Origin: Chloroflexota bacterium
GTDB taxonomy: Bacteria > Chloroflexota > Anaerolineae > Promineifilales > Promineifilaceae
DNA: 5,400 nt
Reading direction: 5' to 3'
Assembly: GCA_024278255.1 (NCBI GenBank)
Contig: JAJRTP010000115.1
Coordinates: 1 to 5,400, forward strand
This document shows positions 1 to 5,400 of the stretch, one piece after another (position 1 is the first letter of the stretch; the number at the start of each line of letters is the position of its first letter). The notes under the pieces were generated by a model, which searched no databases, was not told where the DNA came from, and saw only the letters and a program-made list of their open reading frames with translations. A program made the position numbers and the translations under genes.

Positions 1-38
1 CGGAAATCAGGGTAGCATCGCATTAAACCGTGAAATAG

Positions 39-90
39 ACAGGATTTACAAGATTCTGTACTTTATGTCAAATAAAACCCTGTAAATTGT
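39..90. repeat. Imperfect inverted repeat with ATTTACA / TGTAAAT core
   Basis: Bases 44-50 (ATTTACA) pair perfectly with 81-87 (TGTAAAT), with scattered further pairing out to 39 and 90. The context ACAGGATTTACAAGATT ... AACCCTGTAAATTGT resembles intergenic repeats with an AATCCTGTAAATCCTGT core that occur in many bacteria. It may be a decayed copy of such a repeat. It does not encode a protein. Confidence 0.35.
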
Positions 91-116
91 GGCTCTCTGA
101 GCTATTGTGGGGTTTT
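74..116 (-). terminator. Weak candidate terminator, AAAACCC / GGGTTTT stem
   Basis: On the minus strand AAAACCC (116-110) pairs with GGGTTTT (80-74), followed by ATTTG. The 29-base loop contains a small GCTC-AGA-GAGC hairpin (102-92). The T-run is part of the stem and the loop is long, so this is a poor intrinsic terminator. It could work in both directions. It is the best candidate I see for the end of the minus-strand unit, together with the hairpins at 117-172. Confidence 0.2.
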
Positions 117-172
117 GTAAGGGCGACCCTTGTGATCGCCCTAGCTGGGCGGGCACAAGGCCACGCCCCTAC
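117..172. repeat. Nested inverted repeat forming two adjacent hairpins
   Basis: Two arms of 25-26 bases (117-141 and 147-172) are imperfect reverse complements of each other. Both, read outward to inward, start with GTA(A/G)GGGCG and contain CCTTGTG. Each arm is also a hairpin by itself: GGGCGA pairs with TCGCCC at 121-126/136-141, and GGGCGGGC (147-154) pairs with GCC and CGCCC at 160-168 with A163 bulged. The form, GTAGGGGCG...CTTGTG...CGCCC, resembles short dispersed palindromic repeats seen in many environmental bacterial genomes. It lies 35 bases downstream of the LPXTG stop and could be a REP-like element or act as a weak terminator. It has no clear U-tract. Confidence 0.6.
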
Positions 173-206
173 CCCATAATTCATCAGAGAACCAGAGCAT
201 TTTATG

Positions 207-809
207 TTAGCTGGCCCGCAAGCGGCGCGCGCCGAGCAAAACGATTACCAGGACGGCCCCCAGCGCAATGATGCCCCAGGTTTCCAGACCTGTTTGCGGC
301 AGGGAACTGTCTTTACCGGCGTCAACGGAGGAAAGGGGAGTGGGCGTCGGGGTGTTTGTCTCGCCGATTTCGATGATGCCGGCTGCGCCTTCCGTGGGGT
401 CTACGGTGGCTACGGCCGTGCCTTCTTCCGGCGCTGTTTCCGGTACGGCCGTTTCTTCTTCAGAAACAACGGGCGTGGCTGTGGCGGTAGCCGGTTCCGG
501 TGTATTGGTGTTGGTGGGCAGCGGTGTGTTGGTGGGCTGCGCTTCCGCAGTTTGCGTCGCCTCAATAGCCGCTGTTACCGCCATATTGGTGACGGCGATG
601 ACGGCGTTTTGGGTTTCAATGGCCGCTACTTCTTCTCCATTGCTGGTATCGGCGCTGCGTGCTGACAAAATGGCCGCCGTACAGAGGATGGCCAGTACCA
701 GCACCAATAGTAACCCGCCAACTGCAATTAAAAACGGCCGTCCACTCGATGAACTGCCTTCATCTGCATCATAATAATCATCCTCGATGAATTCGTCGTC
801 GTTTCCCAT
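207..809 (-). CDS. LPXTG surface protein with N-terminal anchor and Thr/Pro-rich stalk
   Basis: The protein has 200 residues. Residues 1-25 are strongly acidic and cytoplasmic (DDEFIEDDYYDADEG), 26-49 are a membrane helix, and 55-165 are a low-complexity stalk rich in Thr, Pro, Ala and Glu (TNTPLPTNTNTPEP, TNTPTPTPL). Then come LPQTG (170-174), a hydrophobic helix (178-193) and a basic tail with ARRLR (194-198). The last three elements form a classical sortase sorting signal. The first helix shows no good signal-peptidase site, and its cysteine lacks a lipobox, so the N terminus probably stays in the membrane. No enzymatic domain is present; a surface spacer or envelope-anchored structural role is likely. 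ATG 809 is chosen over ATG 821 because GGAGG lies five bases before it, while nothing precedes 821. A 56-base gap separates it from the upstream gene, so it could be the last operon gene or be transcribed alone. No sortase is encoded in the window. Confidence 0.85.
   Translation of the reverse strand: MGNDDEFIEDDYYDADEGSSSSGRPFLIAVGGLLLVLVLAILCTAAILSARSADTSNGEEVAAIETQNAVIAVTNMAVTAAIEATQTAEAQPTNTPLPTNTNTPEPATATATPVVSEEETAVPETAPEEGTAVATVDPTEGAAGIIEIGETNTPTPTPLSSVDAGKDSSLPQTGLETWGIIALGAVLVIVLLGARRLRAS
508..540 (-). repeat. Short direct repeat inside the Thr/Pro-rich stalk
   Basis: Two 15-base copies, 508-522 and 526-540, match at 14 positions with an 18-base period. They encode the repeated PTNTP units of the stalk. 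An 18-base (six-residue) step keeps the frame, so slippage could change stalk length without breaking the protein. Confidence 0.6.
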
Positions 810-814
810 ATTAT

Positions 815-819
815 CCTCC
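815..819 (-). promoter_or_regulatory. Shine-Dalgarno site deciding the start of the LPXTG gene
   Basis: On the minus strand GGAGG is followed by a five-base spacer (ATAAT) and ATG 809. It is the only perfect Shine-Dalgarno sequence I see before a gene in this window. It overlaps the upstream in-frame ATG 821, which has no site of its own, and so favours the shorter protein. Confidence 0.75.
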
Positions 820-826
820 ATTCAAA

Positions 827-856
827 AATATAATCGGATCAATTACCGTTGTTGAA
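827..856 (-). promoter_or_regulatory. Candidate sigma-70-type promoter for the LPXTG gene
   Basis: In the gap before the LPXTG gene the minus strand has TTCAAC (856-851), an 18-base spacer and TATATT (832-827). The -10 element is one base off consensus; the -35 element matches only 3 of 6. A start of transcription near 820 would leave the GGAGG site and ATG 809 intact and exclude ATG 821. The evidence is weak, because the gap is AT-rich and the gene could simply be read from the operon. Confidence 0.25.
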
Positions 857-865
857 GCCGCCTTA

Positions 866-1930
866 TTAGCTGACTATTGTATCAAAATTTTTACCGGGTA
901 TAAAAACAACCTGTCCATCAGCCAATTGTATATCTACGCCATGAGCCTTCATATTAACAGACGTTTTTTGTGCCAATTGATACAACTTGACTACTTCGCC
1001 TACCTGACTGGCATAGGGGGCGCGTAAAATGCGCACTTTTTGGCCCACTTTAACCGAGCGGACGAGTTTTGGTACTTCCGTTCCTATGGCGGCTGGTTGG
1101 GCGATGACAATTTCTGGTCGCTGGCCTTCTGCTGCCTGGTAGCGCCCGAAGAGCGACGCCGCTTTCTGTTCCATTTCCTGCAATAATTCAAAGATGGGCT
1201 GGCACATTATCTGACGGCCGACGCCCTCGGTCAGGATGATGGGGTACGAGAGGGAGAGGCTGGCCTGGCACAGTTCCGCGGACATGCTGCCTAGAATGAT
1301 ACCGCGTACCCCGACAAATTCAGCTTGTGTCAGTGTGTCCAGGCGATCTATCTTGCCGGCTACCAGAATGTTTTCGCTGTCATCATCATCAATCTGAGCT
1401 GCTGTGAGGCTGAAATCGGGCGCCATAGCCACGTTGCGGATGGCGCCAAAACCTTCCTGACCATTGGCCCACACACCCTGAATCAGGCTGCCGCTGGTTT
1501 CCAGAACAACGCCCTGATCGGGAATGAAGTTCACGACGTTGCCGGCCATCAGGGCGCGCAGTTCATACCAGTCTGTGCGCTGCTGCAACATAACACGGCC
1601 GTTACTGATCTCCACCACCACACCTTCTCTGGGCGACATAACCCGCTGCCAGCCCAACAGCCGTTTTTTCTCAGCAATCAGTTCCCCGGCATCCACAGTC
1701 TGCCCAATAACCACCTGTAAATATTCCGGCAGCGCTTCCGAGGTGATGCCCAACTCTTCCGCCACAGGCAGTATATGAAAATCAGATTTGAGCAGCGTGC
1801 GGGCGATGGTTTGGAATGGCTTGACTGTCTGCCCCATTTTGGCAATGATTTCACCGGAATGGGGCAGCAGCCGGGTTTGCCGGATTTTGACTTGTTTTTG
1901 TACAATCGTGGTGGTTGTCAGTTGTCTCAT
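866..1930 (-). CDS. Barrel-sandwich/KOW-motif protein, partner of the MutL-like ATPase
   Basis: The protein has 354 residues from ATG 1930, or 358 from an in-frame GTG at 1942 that would overlap the ATPase gene by eight bases. I prefer the ATG because GGTGG at 1943-1939 lies eight bases before it and the GTG has no site. The N-terminal part has two biotinyl/lipoyl-like hairpin segments, LPHSGEIIAKMGQTVKPFQT (22-41) and VVIGQTVDAGELIAEKKRL (73-91), followed by VMSPREGVVVEI (97-108). This is the repeat style of barrel-sandwich hybrid domains, but no modifiable-lysine motif (MKM or DKA) is present. The middle part contains an acidic stretch (DDDDSE, 181-186) and AEFVGVRGIILGSMSAEL (203-220). The C-terminal part has a KOW-type motif, VGQKVRILRAPYASQVGEVV (295-314), as in NusG and ribosomal L24. 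There is no signal peptide or membrane helix, so it is cytoplasmic. KOW motifs bind RNA or protein; the target here is unknown. Confidence 0.85.
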   Translation of the reverse strand: MRQLTTTTIVQKQVKIRQTRLLPHSGEIIAKMGQTVKPFQTIARTLLKSDFHILPVAEELGITSEALPEYLQVVIGQTVDAGELIAEKKRLLGWQRVMSPREGVVVEISNGRVMLQQRTDWYELRALMAGNVVNFIPDQGVVLETSGSLIQGVWANGQEGFGAIRNVAMAPDFSLTAAQIDDDDSENILVAGKIDRLDTLTQAEFVGVRGIILGSMSAELCQASLSLSYPIILTEGVGRQIMCQPIFELLQEMEQKAASLFGRYQAAEGQRPEIVIAQPAAIGTEVPKLVRSVKVGQKVRILRAPYASQVGEVVKLYQLAQKTSVNMKAHGVDIQLADGQVVFIPGKNFDTIVS

Positions 1931-1934
1931 TCTC

Positions 1935-3683
1935 TTAGCCACCCATATCCCAAAGCCATTTGCGCATCAAAGTGCGTCGTTCCTCTTCGTCACTGGGCAA
2001 GGTTAACGGCCGTCCCCGGGCATCAATCACCAGACCGCCCACAATACCGCCGTAAATCTTCATCTTCTGGCGGCCCTGGCCCGGGCCAAAACCAATGTCC
2101 AGTTTACCGGTGGGCTGCACCGTTACTTCCACCAACTGTCCAGGGGGGATGGGGAAAATCTCAATTTTACCAAACTCTACCTCACCCTCCATGCCGGTGG
2201 TCTCGATGGAAACTTTAACGGCCGTCTTCCCCAACTGCCCTTTGCCCGACGGAGCAATGACCCAGCCCAGATCAGACAGCACACCCGCTTCCAAAACCTG
2301 CACGGCAACCTCTGGCGCATGAGAAGCCAGCAGCCCCAGCGCCGGTAAGACGCCATACTGATCAACGGCTACAGAGAAGGCGCCGGCCGGCTGCAAGGCA
2401 TCCAGCAGCATGAGCATGGCTTGGCCGGGGCGGGGCGAATTGGCCAACAGGCTGCCCCGCGCCAAAAGCAGACCAAAGGGCGGCGGCGCCGGCTGCGGCC
2501 CGTTAAAATCCCAGCCCCAATTTTCCGCCGTTTTCGCCAAAGCGCAGCGCAAAATTTCGCGGGCAGCGGCCTGCTCCAGGTTCAAGTCCAACTCGGTCAT
2601 GGGAATGGTTTGGGGATGGATGGATTTGTTCAGAATAAAATCGGCCGTATCGGCGGCGCTGACTTCTCCAGGAACCCATTGGCTGATTGTTTCCGGCGTT
2701 ATTTTGTCCAGCAAGTTCCGGATGGGTTGGCCCATACCCAGATCGGATTGCACTGAAATTTGCTCATCTGCCGGGTCTGCCAGAATAAAACTGACGCTGT
2801 TGCTGCCCAAATCTACGCCCAGAATGCGCTGGTTTTGCAAGGCGGCGAAATATTGGCTGATGCGGGCAAAAGCGCGGGCAGTTGCCTGTACCGGAAAGCT
2901 GCTCCAGTCCAGCAATTCCTGAACGCCGGGCAGCGTTTGTATTTTCAACTCTTCATACAGATTGGTAACGATGTGGGCGGCATCATTCAACTGCTCGCTG
3001 TCCAGCGTGGGGCGCACATTGTTGGCTACGTGGACGTTCGCTTTGTTGCTGAATAATTGACGCACTGGTTCACGTAAATTGATGTTGCCCGCATAGATTA
3101 TCTGCGGCCGTTGCGCTGTATGGCTAACCTGAAGGCCCAGGTTGATCACGTCCATAAGCTGCATGAGCCGGGCTTCCGCGCCGCCGTCTGTGCCGCCGGT
3201 GATGAAGGTGACGTCGGGTTTGGCTTCGATGACGGCCGTAACCTGTTCTGCCTCATCCCGCGTATCGGCCAGGCTCAACGTCTCCACTTCCTCATAATAA
3301 ATAGTGCCCAGCGCTTTGCGGGCGCTGATCAGGCTGACATCTTCGTACAAACCGGCCAACAGGGTGCGCAGCGGCAGTCCGGCGCTGGTGACCAGCCCGA
3401 AATGGTCTATACCGGCGCCATTTTGCTGGGCCGGCTGAATGAGATAGCCGCGTTCATTCACTAATTTGCGTCCGGTACTCCGGGTGATTTGCCGGATGGC
3501 CTGATTGACGCCGGTGGTAATGTCTGACCAGGGAGCTACGGCCGTTGTCGGGGCCGTGGCGCGGGCAATCAAGCGGTAGGACGTGCCCACCACATCCAGC
3601 AGGACAACTGTGGTTGTCAACCGGCCTACATCGGCAATCAGGTAAGAGTCGGGGTTCTCCGGTTCGGGTATCTTGGGCATCAT
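1935..3683 (-). CDS. MutL-family (glutamate mutase L-like) ASKHA ATPase with C-terminal extension
   Basis: The protein has 582 residues. The first 460 or so match the MutL family, the actin/Hsp70-fold proteins encoded beside glutamate mutase genes in clostridia and thought to be reactivating ATPases. Visible motifs are ADVGRLTTTVVLLD (17-30, phosphate-binding loop 1), VTSAGLP (98-104), PDVTFITGGTDGG (156-168), IIYAGN (195-200) and NNVRPTLDSEQLN (221-233). Further on are GVDLGSNSVSFILAD (289-303, second phosphate loop), SDLGMG (313-318), ARGSLLANSP (408-417) and VDQYGVLPALGLLA (440-453). The second loop departs from the DVGGATTDVHS pattern I recall for true MutL. Residues 485-582 are an added, strand-rich domain containing GGLVIDARGRPLTLP (549-563), beyond the usual 460-residue length. 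ATG 3683 overlaps the upstream TGA by four bases, and a second ATG follows immediately at 3680. There is no clear Shine-Dalgarno sequence, so coupling is likely. It is unrelated to the mismatch-repair protein also called MutL. The family call is good; the biological role is open. Confidence 0.85.
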   Translation of the reverse strand: MMPKIPEPENPDSYLIADVGRLTTTVVLLDVVGTSYRLIARATAPTTAVAPWSDITTGVNQAIRQITRSTGRKLVNERGYLIQPAQQNGAGIDHFGLVTSAGLPLRTLLAGLYEDVSLISARKALGTIYYEEVETLSLADTRDEAEQVTAVIEAKPDVTFITGGTDGGAEARLMQLMDVINLGLQVSHTAQRPQIIYAGNINLREPVRQLFSNKANVHVANNVRPTLDSEQLNDAAHIVTNLYEELKIQTLPGVQELLDWSSFPVQATARAFARISQYFAALQNQRILGVDLGSNSVSFILADPADEQISVQSDLGMGQPIRNLLDKITPETISQWVPGEVSAADTADFILNKSIHPQTIPMTELDLNLEQAAAREILRCALAKTAENWGWDFNGPQPAPPPFGLLLARGSLLANSPRPGQAMLMLLDALQPAGAFSVAVDQYGVLPALGLLASHAPEVAVQVLEAGVLSDLGWVIAPSGKGQLGKTAVKVSIETTGMEGEVEFGKIEIFPIPPGQLVEVTVQPTGKLDIGFGPGQGRQKMKIYGGIVGGLVIDARGRPLTLPSDEEERRTLMRKWLWDMGG

Positions 3684-4315
3684 GAGAGCAGTCGCAAAAA
3701 TTCTGTCAGATAAAAGTTGATTCTACTGGCCAGCAAGACCAGACTGGTGCTGAGAACCAGAGCAAACACCGCGCCAAACGTGATTGCCAAAATAGTACGG
3801 CCGGCCAGCGTGACGCCTTTCTGCCAGCCAGCCGGCTCCCAAACCGCTGTTTTACCGGTGCGGAAGGGCGTGAATTGGAAAGCCAGCAAGGTCAGAATGG
3901 TCAGGATAGCCACAATCAGCCCTTGCAGCGGGGTGACGGCTTGCAGGCCAGTCACCTGGGGGATGAGCGTGCCGGTTAGAGCGCCCAGCAAGGCGACGGC
4001 CGCGCCCACACCCATCAACAAAGCCAATGTCAAATTACTCAACCAGCCAATGCCCGGCATCCGGCGCAAAAACAGCAGCACGATGAAAAGCAGGGGAACC
4101 AGCCAGTAGATATTGGCCGGGTCGGTCGGGTTTTGCCCGATTTGCTGAATTACCGGCACAAAAACGCTGCGAACAATCACTACCCCGGCATAGGCGGCGC
4201 TGACGCCGACCAAAATATGCACCGCTATCCGGTAGAGAGGATTATCTCCCAGCAGGTAGCTGTAAATCATAACGGTAAGGGTAAGGCCAATGATCAGGCC
4301 AATGATTTCGTTCAT
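3680..4315 (-). CDS. Six-helix integral membrane protein, function unknown
   Basis: The protein has 211 residues and is mostly hydrophobic. I see six likely membrane helices, near residues 3-21, 31-52, 71-84, 92-117, 128-147 and 173-196. A short conserved-looking motif, LLGDNPLYRIAVH (21-33), follows the first helix. I associate this motif with uncharacterised Chloroflexota membrane proteins, but this is recollection and not a search. There is no signal peptide apart from the first helix, no charged residues that would suggest an ion channel or transporter, and no cysteines or histidine clusters for metal or heme. The gene starts at ATG 4315, one base after the upstream TAA, with only a weak ribosome binding site, so translation is probably coupled. 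Its TGA overlaps the next start as ATGA. By position it is the likely membrane partner of the ATPase encoded next. Confidence 0.88.
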   Translation of the reverse strand: MNEIIGLIIGLTLTVMIYSYLLGDNPLYRIAVHILVGVSAAYAGVVIVRSVFVPVIQQIGQNPTDPANIYWLVPLLFIVLLFLRRMPGIGWLSNLTLALLMGVGAAVALLGALTGTLIPQVTGLQAVTPLQGLIVAILTILTLLAFQFTPFRTGKTAVWEPAGWQKGVTLAGRTILAITFGAVFALVLSTSLVLLASRINFYLTEFLRLLS

Positions 4316-4316
4316 C

Positions 4317-5400
4317 TTATGCTTGCTTCGCCTGTTTTTTAGATGTTGTTCCGTTTATGCCATACATGATGGCGCCAATAACCAGAAAAATGGCAACTAA
4401 AATCTGGGTGAGAACCAAGGCGTTAAATTCCTGATTGACAGGTTTGGTTAGTTTATCGGTGTAGGCTTGCTGGTAAACGGCCGTACCCGGCATACCAGCC
4501 AACACGCCGCTCAACTGGCCGGTCAGATAGTAAGGTTCGGCAGATGGCGCTAATCCCTGAGTGACACCGGCAACCAGGGGAATATCTTGCTGGCTGCCCA
4601 CCTGCTCAACCCAGTTTATCAGGCTTTCCCGGCGGCCGGTAAGGACGATGATCAGAGCTACATTTTCCAGGGTGGCGCTGGCTTCGGCTGAGAGAGGCTG
4701 CCCGGCCAAAGTCTGGCAGTTTGCCCCAGGGGTCATGCAGTCGCTCAACTGGCGCAGGCTGACAGCATTGCCGGGCAGGTAGCCCAGATTTTCCGCATCG
4801 TAAAATGCGCCCAGTTCGGCGGCGATGGGGCTGCCGGAGGTGTATTGGCTGATGACCAGAATGCGGCTGCCACTTTCTTCCAACTGGGTCAGCAGGGTGT
4901 TGGCTTCGGGGGTCAGTTCTCCGGCCAGGCTGGGCGTGTATTCAAAGGCGACCAGGACGGGCTGTCCGGCGGCGGCGGTAACGGCCGTATTCACCCCGCT
5001 GATTGGTTCGGGCACGGCCGTCACTGACTTGTTGATAAAATTAGCGCCCCGCAATCCTAAAATGACTGCCGCAATCAAGACCAGGGCCAGCAACACCCGC
5101 AGCCAGGCTGACAAGCTCTGACTGCCTGTTTGGGCAACAGGGGTTGTTTGGGCCGGCTCTTCCCGCGAAAGCTGGCGCAGCAGGGCGGCTTGCTCTTGTT
5201 GTTCCTTGCTGACGGTAAATTGCTCGACGGCCGTTGTGGTTTCATGCGGCTGAATGAGCAGCGAAGCGACAGGCACGACCCCGTGTAAGCCACGCAGCGG
5301 CCCCGACTTCACCTCCGGGCCTTGGGGTTCCGCGCGTGATTCGCCACTGAGTTCCACCGGCTTAAGCGCCTGTACCCATTCCGGGATGTCTGCTTTGGCC
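4317..5400 (-). CDS. Two-pass membrane protein with extracytoplasmic alpha/beta domain (5' end outside window)
   Basis: Partial gene. A GTG at 5357 could serve as a start, but the same frame stays open to the window edge and the 14 extra codons read AKADIPEWVQALKP. The IPEW..ALKP motif followed by SGPLRGLHGVVP resembles N-terminal segments I know from Chloroflexota membrane proteins, so the true start is probably beyond 5400. Numbering from the GTG, residues 1-80 are polar and presumably cytoplasmic, with a Gln/Glu-rich stretch near 47-66. Residues 84-107 form a membrane helix, 108-310 are probably extracytoplasmic, 311-334 are a second helix, and the tail is basic (SKKQAKQA). The outer domain alternates strands and helices (PVLVAFEY, RILVIS, ALIIVLT, WVEQVG, IPLVAGV), suggesting a Rossmann-like fold. 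It has two cysteines, 207 and 214, that could form a disulfide. No catalytic motif is recognised. The TAA stop is one base before the next ATG. The coding call is firm; the function is unknown. Confidence 0.88.
   Translation of the reverse strand, partial: AKADIPEWVQALKPVELSGESRAEPQGPEVKSGPLRGLHGVVPVASLLIQPHETTTAVEQFTVSKEQQEQAALLRQLSREEPAQTTPVAQTGSQSLSAWLRVLLALVLIAAVILGLRGANFINKSVTAVPEPISGVNTAVTAAAGQPVLVAFEYTPSLAGELTPEANTLLTQLEESGSRILVISQYTSGSPIAAELGAFYDAENLGYLPGNAVSLRQLSDCMTPGANCQTLAGQPLSAEASATLENVALIIVLTGRRESLINWVEQVGSQQDIPLVAGVTQGLAPSAEPYYLTGQLSGVLAGMPGTAVYQQAYTDKLTKPVNQEFNALVLTQILVAIFLVIGAIMYGINGTTSKKQAKQA

Larger units (their letters stand above)
1..206. other. Non-coding left flank
   Basis: No convincing gene is present on either strand. 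The stretch follows the stop of the minus-strand unit and holds the two repeat structures and the weak terminator candidate. It is AT-richer than the genes, and the ACGGCCGT octamer common in the genes is absent here. Confidence 0.7.

Noticed and set aside
121..168. Strong intrinsic terminator
   Set aside because: The hairpins are GC-rich but on the minus strand are not followed by a run of T.
660..690. Lipoprotein lipobox around the cysteine in the first helix of the LPXTG protein
   Set aside because: The residues before the cysteine are LAIL, without the small residue needed at -1, and an acidic segment of about 25 residues precedes the helix.
204..774. Long plus-strand open frames opposite the LPXTG gene
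   Set aside because: They mirror the low-complexity Thr/Pro/Ala codons of the minus-strand gene, have no ribosome binding site and encode compositionally odd Gly/Arg- or Val/Ser-rich strings.
819..821. ATG 821 as start of the LPXTG gene
   Set aside because: It has no Shine-Dalgarno sequence and overlaps the perfect GGAGG that serves ATG 809.
1800..1870. Biotin or lipoate attachment site in the KOW protein
   Set aside because: The lysine in EIIAKMGQTV is not in an MKM or DKA context, so only the fold and not the modification is suggested.
2410..2922. Plus-strand open frame of 170 codons opposite the ATPase gene
   Set aside because: The minus-strand frame carries clear MutL-family motifs across this stretch; the plus-strand product has no recognisable domain and no ribosome binding site.
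1935..3683. DNA mismatch-repair MutL
   Set aside because: No GHKL ATPase motifs are present; the family shares only the name. The visible motifs are of the ASKHA type.
5355..5357. GTG 5357 as the true start of the right-edge gene
   Set aside because: The frame continues open to the window edge with a plausible protein sequence (IPEWVQALKP), so the start is probably outside.
1..5400. CRISPR array, tRNA, rRNA or transposase gene
   Set aside because: I find no regularly spaced repeats, no cloverleaf-like sequence and no transposase motifs on either strand.

Overview
The window looks like chromosomal DNA of a filamentous or environmental Chloroflexota bacterium, most likely of the Anaerolineae or a related lineage. 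This is inference from several signs. One surface protein has a Thr/Pro-rich stalk of the TNTPTPTP kind. The MutL-family ATPase sits in a cluster of membrane proteins that I associate with that phylum. A cytoplasmic PEW-type N-terminal segment is present, and GC content is moderate (mid-50s % by eye). No rRNA, tRNA, CRISPR array or insertion sequence is visible.

Layout: all genes are on the minus strand and read from right to left. The right edge (5400 to 4317) holds the 3' part of a gene for a two-pass membrane protein with an extracytoplasmic alpha/beta domain; its start lies outside the window. One base later comes a six-helix membrane protein (4315-3680). It overlaps by the four bases ATGA with a 582-residue MutL-family ASKHA ATPase (3683-1935). 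That is followed almost without a gap by a protein (start at 1930 or 1942, end 866) with barrel-sandwich-like segments and a C-terminal KOW motif. After a 45-56 base gap comes a small surface protein with an N-terminal membrane anchor, a Thr/Pro-rich stalk and a C-terminal LPQTG sorting signal (809-207). The left 206 bases are non-coding and hold two repeat-like structures, including a nested double hairpin at 117-172.

How the genes may work together: the first four are so tightly packed that they must be one transcription unit with translational coupling. Two integral membrane proteins beside a cytoplasmic actin/Hsp70-fold ATPase and a KOW/barrel-sandwich partner suggest a membrane-associated ATP-driven assembly or reactivation complex. 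No glutamate mutase subunit is present, so the usual MutL annotation probably does not describe the function. The LPQTG protein may belong to the same unit or have its own promoter.

The strongest non-gene signal is the palindrome ACGGCCGT. I find it 12 times in 5.4 kb, always inside genes and in all three reading frames, which recalls the HIP1 palindrome of cyanobacteria.
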